Source: Rhodospirillales bacterium (GTDB taxonomy: Bacteria > Pseudomonadota > Alphaproteobacteria > TMED109). Taken from it: a DNA stretch of 64,000 nt. Of the stretch, positions 18,660 to 27,966 are shown in pieces. The stretch covers positions 33,581 through 97,580 of the forward strand of contig VXPW01000059.1 in NCBI GenBank assembly GCA_009839325.1, written 5' to 3'. The notes under the pieces were generated by a model that saw nothing but the letters and a program-made list of their open reading frames with translations, had not been told where the DNA came from and ran no database searches. Made by a program: the position numbers and the translations under genes. Each line of letters begins with the position of its first letter. Position 1 is the stretch's first letter.

Positions 18660-19825
18660 TGAGCGGGCAAAACACACGATTCGAGACGCGCGCCATCCAT
18701 GCGGGTCAGCAGCCCGACCCGGCGACCGGTGCCGTCATCACGCCGATCTATGCCACGTCGACGTACGTGCAGCGCGAGCCCGCCGTGCACCAGGGCTACG
18801 AATACTCGCGTACCGGCAATCCGACGCGGGCCGCCTACGAACGATCCATCGCCGACCTGGAGGGCGGGACGCACGGCTTCGCCTACGCCTCGGGCATGGC
18901 CGCCACGGACGCCGTGCTCACCCTGCTGGACTCCGGCAATCACGTCCTGGCCATGGATGACCTGTACGGCGGGACCCGGCGACTCTTTGAACGGGTGCGG
19001 CGCGATGCATCCAATCTCCGGTTCTCCTTCGCCGATCTGGCTGACGATGCGGTGGCAGACCGCGCCATCGATTCGGGCGTGCAGATGGTTTGGGTTGAGA
19101 CGCCTACCAATCCGATGCTCAAGCTGGTGGACCTGGCCAAGGTGGCGGAGCTGGCCCACCGGTCCGGTGCCATTGCAGTCGCCGACAACACCTTTGCATC
19201 TCCCTTCCTGCAGCGACCCCTGGAACTCGGGTTCGACATCGTCGTGCATTCCGCAACCAAGTACCTAAACGGTCATTCGGACATGGTCGGCGGGGTAGCC
19301 GTGACCCGAGACGCCGGGATCGCCCAGCAGCTCGCGTTTCTGCAGAACGCCGTCGGCGGTGTGCAGGGGCCCTTCGATTCCTTCCTCGCGCATCGCGGCC
19401 TGAAGACGCTGGCCCTGCGCATGGAGCGACATGTCGCCAACGCCATGACCATCGCAGCGTGGCTGGAAGAGCGACCGGAAGTCGAACAGGTGATCTATCC
19501 CGGACTGCCCAGCCATCCCCAGCATGCGCTTGCGCGCCGCCAGATGCCGCTGGGATCGGGCGGGATTGTCACGGCGACCCTGCGGGGCGATCTCGAATCC
19601 TCGCGCCGAATGCTGGCTGCCTGCGAGGTCTTCACGCTGGCCGAATCCCTCGGCGGCGTCGAGAGCCTCATCGAACATCCGGCGCTCATGACGCACGCGT
19701 CGGTGCCGCCGGAGGTGCGCGCTGAACTGGGCATCAGCGACGGACTGATTCGTCTGTCGATCGGCATCGAGCACGTCTCGGACCTCATCGCCGACCTGGA
19801 ACAGGCCCTCAGCGAAGTCCGATAG
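18659..19825 (+). CDS. Cystathionine gamma-lyase/synthase family PLP enzyme
   Basis: The 388-residue product is a Cys/Met-metabolism PLP enzyme. It has the 'YSRTGNPTRAAYE' substrate loop, the 'ASGMAATDAVL' phosphate loop, 'DNTFASPFLQ' and the PLP lysine in 'SATKYLNGHSD'. The C-terminal 'ESLGGVESLIEHPALMTH' is typical. It could cleave cystathionine to cysteine (reverse transsulfuration) or act as a gamma-synthase; sequence alone does not separate the two well. AAGGAG lies 5 bases before the ATG, so it is translated on its own despite overlapping the stop of the degraded beta-synthase gene. Loss of that partner makes reverse transsulfuration here doubtful unless another beta-synthase exists. 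Confidence 0.92.
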   Translation: MSGQNTRFETRAIHAGQQPDPATGAVITPIYATSTYVQREPAVHQGYEYSRTGNPTRAAYERSIADLEGGTHGFAYASGMAATDAVLTLLDSGNHVLAMDDLYGGTRRLFERVRRDASNLRFSFADLADDAVADRAIDSGVQMVWVETPTNPMLKLVDLAKVAELAHRSGAIAVADNTFASPFLQRPLELGFDIVVHSATKYLNGHSDMVGGVAVTRDAGIAQQLAFLQNAVGGVQGPFDSFLAHRGLKTLALRMERHVANAMTIAAWLEERPEVEQVIYPGLPSHPQHALARRQMPLGSGGIVTATLRGDLESSRRMLAACEVFTLAESLGGVESLIEHPALMTHASVPPEVRAELGISDGLIRLSIGIEHVSDLIADLEQALSEVR

Positions 19826-19827
19826 CC

Positions 19828-20337
19828 TTGCGAACCCTCTATCTCCTGCGGCACGCCAAGTCCTCGTGGGCCCGGCCACTCCTTCGCGACCATGACCGGC
19901 CGCTGGCCCGCCGGGGTCGGGACGCCAGCCGCGTCATCGCCGACTACATCGCGAGCAGTCACCCCCTTCCCGACCTCGTGATCACGTCGACCGCAGCGCG
20001 AACGCTGGAAACCGCCCGGCTGGTCATTGCGCGATGGGAACCCAAACCCCCCGTGGTGGAAGACGCCTCGCTCTATCTCGCCTCCCCCGGCGACATGCTG
20101 AAGTGCATTCACGCGGTCGTGGATGCCCCGGTACTGATGCTGATCGGACACAATCCAGGGACCGCGGAGCTCGGCCACTTGCTGGCCGGCAACCGCCAGC
20201 TGTTCGGCAGCAAGTATCCGACCGCGGGTTTGGCCGTGTTCACGTTTGACATCGACGACTGGGCGCTTGCCGAACCAGGTGCCGGCAACCTTCAGGCCTT
20301 CGTCCAGCCGCGCGGCCTGATCGCTCGATCCGCCTGA
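19828..20337 (+). CDS. SixA-like phosphohistidine phosphatase
   Basis: The 169-residue protein belongs to the histidine phosphatase superfamily, SixA branch. The RHG-type motif appears as 'LLRHAKSSWA' with the catalytic histidine near residue 8, followed by 'DHDRPLARRGRDAS'. The second conserved histidine is in 'LIGHNPGTAELGH'. SixA removes phosphate from histidine phosphotransfer proteins; the exact target here is unknown. It probably starts with TTG at 19828, two bases after the stop of the gamma-lyase gene, so the two are likely co-transcribed. Confidence 0.88.
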   Translation: MRTLYLLRHAKSSWARPLLRDHDRPLARRGRDASRVIADYIASSHPLPDLVITSTAARTLETARLVIARWEPKPPVVEDASLYLASPGDMLKCIHAVVDAPVLMLIGHNPGTAELGHLLAGNRQLFGSKYPTAGLAVFTFDIDDWALAEPGAGNLQAFVQPRGLIARSA

Positions 20338-20380
20338 CCAGCGGGACCAACCCGTTCGGAGCCGGCGCCCGGCCGCCGTC

Positions 20381-21265
20381 CTAGTCCGATGGCGGCTTTT
20401 TCACCGTATTCCGCACCGGCGGTAGGTCCTGCAGCCAAGCGACCAGTGCGTCGAGGTCTTCGGGCGTCATCTTGCCCGTGCTGTGTTCCACGACCAGCGC
20501 CATGGCTCCACCGGCAGCATCGCCGTCCGGCGTCAATCCGGTCTGCAGGAAGAAACGAAGATCTACAGCGTCCCAGTCGAGGCCGGTTTCGGGGTCGGGG
20601 GTAAGGTTGCCGGCCACGTCGCCGTCGCCCAATCTGGCCCCCGCCATCGCCTTGGTCCTTCGCAGGGCGCCAAACCGGTTCCGAGGGGTATGGCATTCGC
20701 CGCAGTGCGCCAGCGCATTGGCGAGATAACCGCCGCGCGTGGCGGTATCGAGCGAATCGTCCGCCGGATCGAAGTAGAGGAGCCGCCAGGCCCACAGGCC
20801 GGTCCGGACCGAGAACGGGAAGGCCAGATCATGACCGGGTGACGATTCCCGAACGGGCTCCACGGTACGGAAATAGGCATAGAGATCGCGTGCGTCCTGG
20901 TCGGTCATCAGGGCATAGCTGAGATACGGAAACGCCGGGTAGTACGGCTGCCCCGCCGGGCTCACGCCCTGCTTGAGCGCCTGGACGAAGTCGTCCTCGC
21001 TCCACTTGCCGATTCCGTGGTCGGGGTCGAAGGTGATGTTCGGCGCCCGAAAGGTCCCGAAGTCCGATAGCAGCGGCGGCCCGCCGGCGTAGTGTCGGCC
21101 GCCGTGCTCGAAGTCGGTGTGGCACGACGCACATCCCGCGACGGCCGCGAGGTACGCGCCCCGTTCAGGGTCGCCCGCGTGGGCCGCGGCCGCGGCAAGA
21201 ACCGTTGCCGCGGCCAAGGTGATGCGGCCTACTACTCGTCCTTGATTCGGAATGACTTGTGGCAT
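20381..21265 (-). CDS. Diheme c-type cytochrome
   Basis: The 294-residue product has a signal peptide ('ITLAAATVLAAAAAHAGDP') and two heme c sites, 'CASCH' near residue 45 and 'CGECH' near residue 190, each in a separate cytochrome c domain. This architecture is seen in the diheme cytochromes that serve as electron acceptors of membrane dehydrogenases (alcohol, gluconate, sulfur compounds). It would reside in the periplasm. No dehydrogenase subunit adjoins it; instead it overlaps the 3' end of a cytochrome c' gene by 34 bases, so the two are probably translationally coupled. An upstream TTG at 21274 is the alternative start. Confidence 0.88.
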   Translation of the reverse strand: MPQVIPNQGRVVGRITLAAATVLAAAAAHAGDPERGAYLAAVAGCASCHTDFEHGGRHYAGGPPLLSDFGTFRAPNITFDPDHGIGKWSEDDFVQALKQGVSPAGQPYYPAFPYLSYALMTDQDARDLYAYFRTVEPVRESSPGHDLAFPFSVRTGLWAWRLLYFDPADDSLDTATRGGYLANALAHCGECHTPRNRFGALRRTKAMAGARLGDGDVAGNLTPDPETGLDWDAVDLRFFLQTGLTPDGDAAGGAMALVVEHSTGKMTPEDLDALVAWLQDLPPVRNTVKKPPSD

Positions 21266-21690
21266 GCGCCGCAACTCTTGCCGAGCGCGCCAAGTGCTGC
21301 GCCCACTGCAGCCATGTCGCCGCCGCCGGCCGCCACTGCGAGCGCCTCAGCCTTGCCGATGGTGTCCTCCAGCGCAGCATCGAACTTCGCGCGATCCTGC
21401 CAGATCTCGGGCTTGGCCTTGGTCTTGCCTTCGGCTGTACCCTCCGGGAAGGCGATACCCGCGTTCTTCAGCAGGTCAACGATGGCCTGCGAGTCGGTGA
21501 CCAGACCTGCGGAAAAATCGACCTGTCCCTTCACCAGCAATGCCACGTTGCTGATATGCCCGCCGACGGCCTTCATCAGGTTCTGCCGGTACTTGATCAC
21601 GTGCTCCGGAGCGTTCGCGGCGGAAGCCGCGCCACCCACAACGGCGGCCGCCAGGATCGCTGCCAAGGCGATGCGGACGAAATGCTGCAT
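21232..21690 (-). CDS. Cytochrome c' (class II cytochrome c)
   Basis: The 152-residue product has a signal peptide ('FVRIALAAILAAAVVGGAAS') and a four-helix domain with the single heme motif at the very C terminus ('KSCGACHKSFRIKDE'), the hallmark of class II cytochromes c. The N-terminal 'YRQNLMKAVGGHISNV' helix supplies the usual distal region. Cytochromes c' bind nitric oxide and are thought to protect against it in the periplasm. I start it at 21690, where GGAAGGAGG precedes the ATG; a longer reading frame to 21759 lacks support. It is the first gene of a two-gene unit with the diheme cytochrome. Confidence 0.92.
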   Translation of the reverse strand: MQHFVRIALAAILAAAVVGGAASAANAPEHVIKYRQNLMKAVGGHISNVALLVKGQVDFSAGLVTDSQAIVDLLKNAGIAFPEGTAEGKTKAKPEIWQDRAKFDAALEDTIGKAEALAVAAGGGDMAAVGAALGALGKSCGACHKSFRIKDE

Positions 21691-21908
21691 GACCCCCTCC
21701 TTCCAAGGATGCTGCGCGTACCGCAAGTGTGTTGTGTTTTGGAAGTCAGGGCAAGCCACGCCGAGGCCGGGACCCGCAGCCAGCTCCGAGAACGGCCGTC
21801 GCGGAGAGGCGGCTCTTCGGGGCTGATCCGGCGGGCACCTAGCGTCGGTAGGTTCGCTAGACTGCCGCCCTTTGCCGGCATCAAATGTCCCGCCCGGGAT
21901 GCGCGCCC

Positions 21909-23465
21909 ATGCTGAACCTAGCCACCGTCCTCGAATCCAGTGCCCGCGACCGGCCTGGCGCGACCGCGATCACGTTTCCCGGCAGCACTTTCACCTATGC
22001 GGAAGTCGACTCCCTGGCGAACAAGGTGGCCGCCGGGCTCCGGGCGGCAGGGATCGAGCCGGGTCAACGTATCGCGCTCTGCTCACCCAATGTCCCGCAG
22101 TTCATCTTCGTCTATTTCGGAATCATCAAGGCCGGTTGCGTCGTCGTCCCGTTCAACGTCCTGCTGGCGGAGGACGAGTTCGCCTACATCCTTGAGGACT
22201 CCGGCGCCGTCGGGTTCTTCTGCTTCGAGGGCACCAACGAACTGCCGGTCGGAGAAACCGGACGGAAAGCCTTTGTCCGGACGGAGGGCTGCCGTTGCTT
22301 CTGGTCCATTTCGCTGGACCCGCAGGCGCCGGACCCGTTCCCGGGCGCGAGCACGTTCCATTCGCTCGTGGCGGGCGCGGCCGACGATTTCGACACGGTC
22401 GATCGGTCGGGCGAGGACACCGCCGTCATTCTCTATACCTCGGGGACCACCGGCCGCCCGAAGGGCGCCGAACTCACACACGCGAACCTGGTGCTGAACA
22501 CGGTCGTGCTCGCGAAGGTGACCGATCTGACAGATCAGGACCGCATCCTCGTGGCCCTGCCGCTGTTCCACGTGTTCGGCCAGGTCGTCCTGATGCTTGC
22601 GGGGTTCCTCGGAAGCTGCCGCCTGGTCCTCATGCCGCGATTCGAGCCGGCTGCCGTGTTTGAACGCGTCAAGGCGGAAGGGGTTACCGTCCTGGCTGGG
22701 GTTCCGACGATGTACTGGGGCCTGCTCACGTACGCTGAAGCCGAACCCGGGCTGGACGCGGGCGGTGCGCTGGAGACGGTCCGGGTGTGCGCGACCGGCG
22801 GGGCCGCCATGCCCCTCGAGGTCCTTCGCGCGGTGGAAGAACGCTTCAATGTCACCGTGCTGGAAGGCTACGGTCTCTCGGAAACGTCGCCGGGCGTCAG
22901 CTTCAACAGCGTCGACGTCGAACGCCGGGCCGGGTCGGTCGGACGCGCGATCTGGGGCGTCGAGATGCGCATCGTCGACCCCGACGACAACCCGTTGCCG
23001 CCCCGCGAAACCGGCGAGGTCGTCGTCCGCGGACACTGCGTGATGAAGGGTTACCTGAATCGGCCGGAGGCAACCGCCGAGGCTATGCGGGGCGGCTGGT
23101 TTCATACCGGCGACCTGGGCTACATGGACGAGGAGGGCTATCTCTACATCGTGGACCGGCTCAAGGATCTCGTGATCCGGGGCGGTTACAACGTCTATCC
23201 ACGCGAAGTGGAGGAAGTCCTGATCGAGCACCCCGAGGTATCGTTGTGCGCGGTCATCGGTGTCCCGCATGAACAGTACGGCGAAGAGTTGAAAGCGTTC
23301 ATCGTCCGCGAACCCGGCTCCCGCCTGGACGCCGAGGCGGTCATCGGGTTCGCGCGCGAGCGCATTGCGGCCTATAAATACCCGCGACTCGTCGAGTTCT
23401 GCGACTCTCTGCCCATGAACGCCACCGGCAAGATCCTCAAGACCCACCTCCGGAGGCAGCCGTGA
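21909..23465 (+). CDS. Acyl-CoA synthetase (AMP-dependent ligase)
   Basis: The roughly 518-residue product is an ANL-superfamily ligase that activates a carboxylic acid, probably a fatty acid, to its CoA thioester via an adenylate. The P-loop 'YTSGTTGRPKGAELTH', the 'GYGLSETSPG' motif, the hinge 'DRLKDLVIRGGYNVYPREVE' and the C-terminal catalytic lysine in 'NATGKILK' are all present. I start it at the ATG at 21909, which matches the usual 'NLATVLESSA' beginning; an ATG at 21885 is also possible. Its last codon overlaps the ispH start. Substrate chain length cannot be inferred. Confidence 0.92.
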   Translation: MLNLATVLESSARDRPGATAITFPGSTFTYAEVDSLANKVAAGLRAAGIEPGQRIALCSPNVPQFIFVYFGIIKAGCVVVPFNVLLAEDEFAYILEDSGAVGFFCFEGTNELPVGETGRKAFVRTEGCRCFWSISLDPQAPDPFPGASTFHSLVAGAADDFDTVDRSGEDTAVILYTSGTTGRPKGAELTHANLVLNTVVLAKVTDLTDQDRILVALPLFHVFGQVVLMLAGFLGSCRLVLMPRFEPAAVFERVKAEGVTVLAGVPTMYWGLLTYAEAEPGLDAGGALETVRVCATGGAAMPLEVLRAVEERFNVTVLEGYGLSETSPGVSFNSVDVERRAGSVGRAIWGVEMRIVDPDDNPLPPRETGEVVVRGHCVMKGYLNRPEATAEAMRGGWFHTGDLGYMDEEGYLYIVDRLKDLVIRGGYNVYPREVEEVLIEHPEVSLCAVIGVPHEQYGEELKAFIVREPGSRLDAEAVIGFARERIAAYKYPRLVEFCDSLPMNATGKILKTHLRRQP

Positions 23466-24418
23466 AGCGGATCCTCCTGGCCAACCCCCGGGGCTTCTGC
23501 GCCGGCGTCGAGCGGGCGATCGAGGTGGTCGAGCGGGCGATAGACCTCTACGGGCCTCCGGTCTACGTCCGGCACGCAATCGTCCACAACGAACACGTGG
23601 TCGCGACGCTTCGTGACCAAGGCGTCGTGTTCGTCGACGAAGTGGATGAGATCCCGGTTGGCGCCATCGCGGTTTTCAGTGCCCACGGCGTCGCCAGCAG
23701 CGTCGAGAACGCGGCGGGAGTCCGGAGCCTGCGGGTGATTGACGCCACCTGCCCGCTGGTCTCCAAGGTTCACAAGGAGGCCGTGCGCTACCACGAAGCG
23801 GGATACGAAGTCCTGCTGGTCGGGCATCGCGGCCATCCGGAAGTGGTCGGCACCACGGGGCGGGTCAAGAGCGGCATCTTCGTGCTCGAGACGGTTGCCG
23901 ACGTCGAAGCATTCACGCCGCGTGACCCGGAACGCCTCGCCTATGTCACGCAGACCACGCTGTCGATGGACGACACGCGCGAGATGATCGACGCGCTGCA
24001 GGCCCGGTTCCCGACCATTCGGGGACCCGATCTGCGGGACATCTGTTACGCGACCCGGAACCGGCAGCAGGCGGTGCGGATCCTGGCCGAGCAATCGGAT
24101 CTCATCATCGTGGTCGGCGGATCCATGAGTTCCAATTCCGCGCGGCTGCGCGAAATTGGCGAGCAGGCCGATGTCCCGAGCTACCGCGTCAAGAGCGCGG
24201 ACGACCTCGAGACCTCATGGTTTGACGGGGTGTCGACGGTGGGTGTCACGGCCGGCGCATCCACTCCGGACGTACTGGTCGACACGGTGGTCGAGCGCAT
24301 CCAGGCCATTGCCGGGCGCACCGTGGCCGTCCAGGAACTCGAGGCAAAACCGGAGAACACCCGGTTCCGGCTGCCCAAGCATTGGCCCGAGGCTGAGACC
24401 CCGCAGCATCCGGCGTAG
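23462..24418 (+). CDS. ispH: 4-hydroxy-3-methylbut-2-enyl diphosphate reductase
   Basis: IspH performs the last step of the MEP isoprenoid pathway, reducing HMBPP to IPP and DMAPP with a [4Fe-4S] cluster. All three cluster cysteines are present in 'NPRGFCAGVERA', 'IDATCPLVSKVH' and 'DICYATRNRQ'. The 318-residue length is normal. The GTG start at 23462 overlaps the TGA of the acyl-CoA synthetase (GTGA), which suggests coupling. The first enzyme of the same pathway, dxs, lies at the far end of the window. Confidence 0.96.
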   Translation: MKRILLANPRGFCAGVERAIEVVERAIDLYGPPVYVRHAIVHNEHVVATLRDQGVVFVDEVDEIPVGAIAVFSAHGVASSVENAAGVRSLRVIDATCPLVSKVHKEAVRYHEAGYEVLLVGHRGHPEVVGTTGRVKSGIFVLETVADVEAFTPRDPERLAYVTQTTLSMDDTREMIDALQARFPTIRGPDLRDICYATRNRQQAVRILAEQSDLIIVVGGSMSSNSARLREIGEQADVPSYRVKSADDLETSWFDGVSTVGVTAGASTPDVLVDTVVERIQAIAGRTVAVQELEAKPENTRFRLPKHWPEAETPQHPA

Positions 24419-24801
24419 GCCAGAGCCCATTTTTTGGCACGCTTCGGGCCCGGGCGATCGCCAAGCCGATGCCCGGCGGTACGTGTCACGGCGCACCGGC
24501 CGGGCTCGCCAAGCGTCCTCCAACGAGTGGCCGTACGCTGCAGCCGGCGAGTTCGTCGAGCGCCACGCCCGATGCGACTCCACGACACGCCGGCCGCATG
24601 CCGCCGGACACCTCGCCAGCACTGTTCCTGGCATCCGGCCGCCGACCAAGCCCGGCCAAGCGACGGAACGGCCGACGGGATGCCGCGTGCCTGGAGCGGC
24701 GCCGCAGGCAGGAAGCCGGAGCCATTCTGGCCGGGCTGGGACCATGAGCCCTGCTATGCTCCGCATCCTTTCACGGTCAAGGGGCTGAGGAAGGAGGGTC
24801 C
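24419..24801. other. Intergenic region before the ABC importer locus
   Basis: About 380 bases with no recognisable gene. The final 50 bases form a leader that is nearly repeated in front of the third binding-protein gene and is listed separately. A T6 run at about 24430 follows ispH without a convincing stem. Confidence 0.4.
24753..24801 (+). repeat. Leader repeat copy 1 (upstream of binding protein 1)
   Basis: This 49-base segment, starting GCTATGCTC and containing TCCTTTCA-x-GGTCA and a purine-rich ribosome binding site, matches the segment at 27918-27966 at most positions and with identical distance to the start codon. It probably contains the transcription or translation signals carried along when the gene was duplicated. 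Confidence 0.7.
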
Positions 24802-26154
24802 ATGGCCACGAAGACGACTTCGCGCCGGATCTTCATGAAGACCGCAGGCGCCGCCACAGCCGGGGCGCTCGCCGCCCCCTACGTGAAGACCGCGACGTCG
24901 GCCGGAAGACTGAAACTGGGCGTCCTGGACCATTGGGTACCGGGCACGAACCAGGCGCTCCGGCGGATCCTCACCCGGTGGGGCGAGGCCAACGGGGTCG
25001 ACGTCTCCGTCGACTTCATCACGTCGCTCGGAAACAAGCCGCTGCTGACGGCACAGGCGGAAGCCCGCGCCAGGGCCGGGCATGACATCTTCATGCATTC
25101 CTCCTCGATGGTTCCGTTGTTCATGCATCGGCTCGTCCCCCTTGACGACGTGGTGGAGGACATTCTGTCCACGCAAGGCCCGATCGCTGAGGTCTTCCGA
25201 TACGCCGGCTACCTAAATGGCTCCTGGTGGGTGAGCCCTGCCCCTACCGGAACCAATTGCTACGCAACCGTGGCGCGGCGGGATCTCTTCAAGGAACACG
25301 CCGCCATCGACCTGACAGAGTTGTTTCCGGCGAACGATTCGCGAGACCCCGCGAAGGTAGATAGCTGGGACTGGGAGGCCTTTCGAAACGCGGCGGGCGC
25401 GCTCCACGCCGCCGGCGTCCCCGTTGGAGCCCCTGTTGCCCCGATCCCCGACAGCACCGGTTGGCTGACCCAGCTGTTCGCCGCCTACGGCGCGGCCGTG
25501 GTCGACGAACACGGTGACATTGCCGTCAATTCCGACCCTGTACGGGAAGCCCTCGAGTACGCAATCCGACTCCTGGAATTTCTGCCGGACAGCGTCTATG
25601 CGTGGGATGACGCAGGCAACAACCGGTGGATCATTTCGGGCTCGGGCAGCGCCATCTTCAATCCGCCGAGCGCGTGGGCGGTCGCCAGACGCGACAGCCC
25701 GGACGTGGCTCGTCACATCTGGCACTGCGATTCCCCCCGAGGACCGGCCGGCCGGTTTCGCACCTTCAACACGATCTTCTGGGGACTCTGGGACTTCTCC
25801 GAAAACCAGTCTGCCGCCCGAGACCTGCTGCGCTACGTGGCCGAGCCGGATGTGGTCGCGGCCATGCTGGATGCATCCCAGGGCTACGACCTCCCCATGG
25901 TTCTTTCGCACTACGACTACACGAACGTGTGGGCGGAGGGCCAACCGCCGACGGGCGGGCTGTACAACTATGCCATTCGGGGCGACGAACGACCGATCGT
26001 TGGAGGGTACCCTGCGCCCGCTGAAATCGGCGCGAGCATTACGGTGCAGCGGGTCGTCTCCAATCTTGTCGCTCGCGTTACCCAGGGCGGGGACAGCATC
26101 GACGCGGGCATAAGCTGGGCCGAGAACGAACTTGAAGGCGTGCTTCGCGGCTGA
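24802..26154 (+). CDS. ABC importer solute-binding protein 1, Tat-exported
   Basis: The 450-residue product is a family 1 extracellular solute-binding protein with a twin-arginine signal ('TSRRIFMKTAGAATAGALA'), so it should be exported folded to the periplasm and deliver ligand to the permease pair encoded downstream. The mature domain begins 'LKLGVLDHWVPGTN'. It is strongly similar along its whole length to the next two genes (for example 'NPPSAWAVARRDSPDVARH' and the C-terminal 'WAENELEGVLRG' recur). It differs from them around 'MHSSSMVPLF' and 'SWWVSPAPTGTNCYATVARR', positions likely to line the ligand pocket. The ligand is unknown; MalF/MalG/MalK-like partners suggest a sugar or polyol. 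Confidence 0.9.
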   Translation: MATKTTSRRIFMKTAGAATAGALAAPYVKTATSAGRLKLGVLDHWVPGTNQALRRILTRWGEANGVDVSVDFITSLGNKPLLTAQAEARARAGHDIFMHSSSMVPLFMHRLVPLDDVVEDILSTQGPIAEVFRYAGYLNGSWWVSPAPTGTNCYATVARRDLFKEHAAIDLTELFPANDSRDPAKVDSWDWEAFRNAAGALHAAGVPVGAPVAPIPDSTGWLTQLFAAYGAAVVDEHGDIAVNSDPVREALEYAIRLLEFLPDSVYAWDDAGNNRWIISGSGSAIFNPPSAWAVARRDSPDVARHIWHCDSPRGPAGRFRTFNTIFWGLWDFSENQSAARDLLRYVAEPDVVAAMLDASQGYDLPMVLSHYDYTNVWAEGQPPTGGLYNYAIRGDERPIVGGYPAPAEIGASITVQRVVSNLVARVTQGGDSIDAGISWAENELEGVLRG

Positions 26155-26317
26155 TGGGCGCGGGTGGGAGCTTTCACAGCGGCGGTCCGGACTTGCCCAC
26201 AAGAATTGCCGGATTCGGACATGATTCCATGCTGGTGAGAGCTGCATCCTGAGCCGCGCGCGCGGTCAGCCAGGATTCCTGACCGTGCGTGTCCCTTGAG
26301 GTGACGAAGAAGGAAGC

Positions 26318-27673
26318 ATGAACTTGATGACAGGCTCGACCCGCCGAACTTTCCTGAAAGCCGCCGGTGCCGCCGCCGCGGGGACACTTGCAGCCCCCTA
26401 CGTGCAGACCGCTGGCTCAGCTGGCCGGCTGAGGCTGGGGGTCATCGACCATTGGGTACCGGGCACGAATGAGGTGCTGCGGCAACTTTTGGAACGATGG
26501 GGCGAAGCCAATCACGTCGAAGTCACGGTCGACTTCATCACCACCATCGGCAACAAGCTGCTGCTGACCGCCCAGGCGGAGTCGCGCGCCGGGTCAGGGC
26601 ACGACATTTTTGCGCTCGAGTTTCACATGGTCCCGATGTTCAAGCATCGCCTGATTGCCGTCGACGACGTGGTCGACGACATCGTCGCTGCGTACGGACC
26701 CATTGCTGAACTGTCCAGGCAAGCCGCATTTCTCGACGGCGCGTGGCGAGGGGGCCCCTCCCCCGTGATGAACGCCTCGGCAGCGACCGTGGCCCGGCGC
26801 GACCTGTTCCTGGAGCACGCCGAAATCGATCTGACCGAATGGTTTCCGGCCAGCGATTCCCGTGATCCCGCCAAAGTCGACCGTTGGGACTGGGAGGCCT
26901 TCGGCAATGCAGCGGCAGCACTCCACGCTGCCGGTCGACCGGTCGGTGCCGCGATTTCACCCGTCACCGACAGCAGCGCCTGGCTGGCCCAGCTGTTCGC
27001 GTCCTATGGCGCGGCCATGGTGAATGAGCAGGGCGAAATCGCCGCGGATTCTGATGCGGTTCGCGAAGCTCTCGAATACCTGACCCGACTGGCGGAGGTC
27101 ATGCCGGACAGCGTGTATGCGTGGGACGACGCCAGCAACAACCGCTGGCTCATCTCGGGTACCGGCAGCGCCATCTTCAATCCCCCGAGCGCGTGGGCGG
27201 TTGCCAGACGGGATAGTCCGGACGTGGCGCGGCACCTCTGGCATTGTGATGTGCCGCGTGGCCCGGCGGGGCGTTTCCGGGCCTTCAACTCGATTTTCTG
27301 GGGCATCTGGGATTTTTCCGAGAACCAGTCGGCTGCCCGGGACCTGCTCCGCTACGTGGCCGAGCCGGAAGTGGTCGTCGCCATGCTGGAGGCTTCGCAG
27401 GGCTATGACCTCCCCCTGATTGCCTCGCACTACGACCGCACAACGGTGTGGGCGGACGCCGGCCCGCCCGCTGGCGGGCTCTACAACTACGCCCTCCGCG
27501 GGGACGAACGGACGTTGACCGACGGCTACCCCGCTCCCCCGGAGATTGCAGCGCGGATCAGCTTGCAGCGAGTCGTTCCCAACCTCGTGGCCCGGGTCAC
27601 CCAAGGGGGCGAAGGCTTCGACGACGCCATCAAATGGGCTGAGAACGAACTCGAAGGCGTGCTTCGCAGCTGA
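26318..27673 (+). CDS. ABC importer solute-binding protein 2, Tat-exported
   Basis: This 451-residue protein is the second of three tandem paralogs. The Tat signal reads 'STRRTFLKAAGAAAAGTLA' and the mature part begins 'LRLGVIDHWVPGTN'. Family 1 binding-protein features and the C-terminal 'WAENELEGVLRS' are shared with both neighbours. It diverges in the presumed pocket segments ('ALEFHMVPMFKHRL', 'GGPSPVMNASAATVARR'). Unlike copies 1 and 3 it lacks the shared 49-base leader; its start is preceded by AGAAGGAAGC. It likely feeds the same permease, possibly with another ligand. Confidence 0.9.
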   Translation: MNLMTGSTRRTFLKAAGAAAAGTLAAPYVQTAGSAGRLRLGVIDHWVPGTNEVLRQLLERWGEANHVEVTVDFITTIGNKLLLTAQAESRAGSGHDIFALEFHMVPMFKHRLIAVDDVVDDIVAAYGPIAELSRQAAFLDGAWRGGPSPVMNASAATVARRDLFLEHAEIDLTEWFPASDSRDPAKVDRWDWEAFGNAAAALHAAGRPVGAAISPVTDSSAWLAQLFASYGAAMVNEQGEIAADSDAVREALEYLTRLAEVMPDSVYAWDDASNNRWLISGTGSAIFNPPSAWAVARRDSPDVARHLWHCDVPRGPAGRFRAFNSIFWGIWDFSENQSAARDLLRYVAEPEVVVAMLEASQGYDLPLIASHYDRTTVWADAGPPAGGLYNYALRGDERTLTDGYPAPPEIAARISLQRVVPNLVARVTQGGEGFDDAIKWAENELEGVLRS

Positions 27674-27917
27674 CCGTCACGATGGCCTGATCGCGGCGCT
27701 CCCTGGGGCCTGACTGCCCCGGCGCCCCCCTCGCCCTGCCCGTAACGGACCAAGCGTTCCGGCCGCGTCGCTCCACGGAAACGGCCCGATTCACAACTCG
27801 TTGCCCATGCTGGTACGGGCCAGCACATCACCGCAGCAACAGCCGGCCTCCGGCGCCGCGAATACGGTCGGGACGCGATGCAGGGCACTCCGTGTCAAGC
27901 AGGCGCAAAGGTCTCTT

Positions 27918-27966
27918 GCTATGCTCGGCGTCCTTTCAAGGTCAGGTGGCTGTGGAAGGGGGGGAC
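27918..27966 (+). repeat. Leader repeat copy 2 (upstream of binding protein 3)
   Basis: This is the counterpart of 24753-24801: GCTATGCTC, then TCCTTTCA-x-GGTCA, GGCTG-x-GGAAGG and the start codon at the same distance. The second binding-protein gene has no such leader, so copies 1 and 3 are the closer pair for regulation. Confidence 0.7.
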
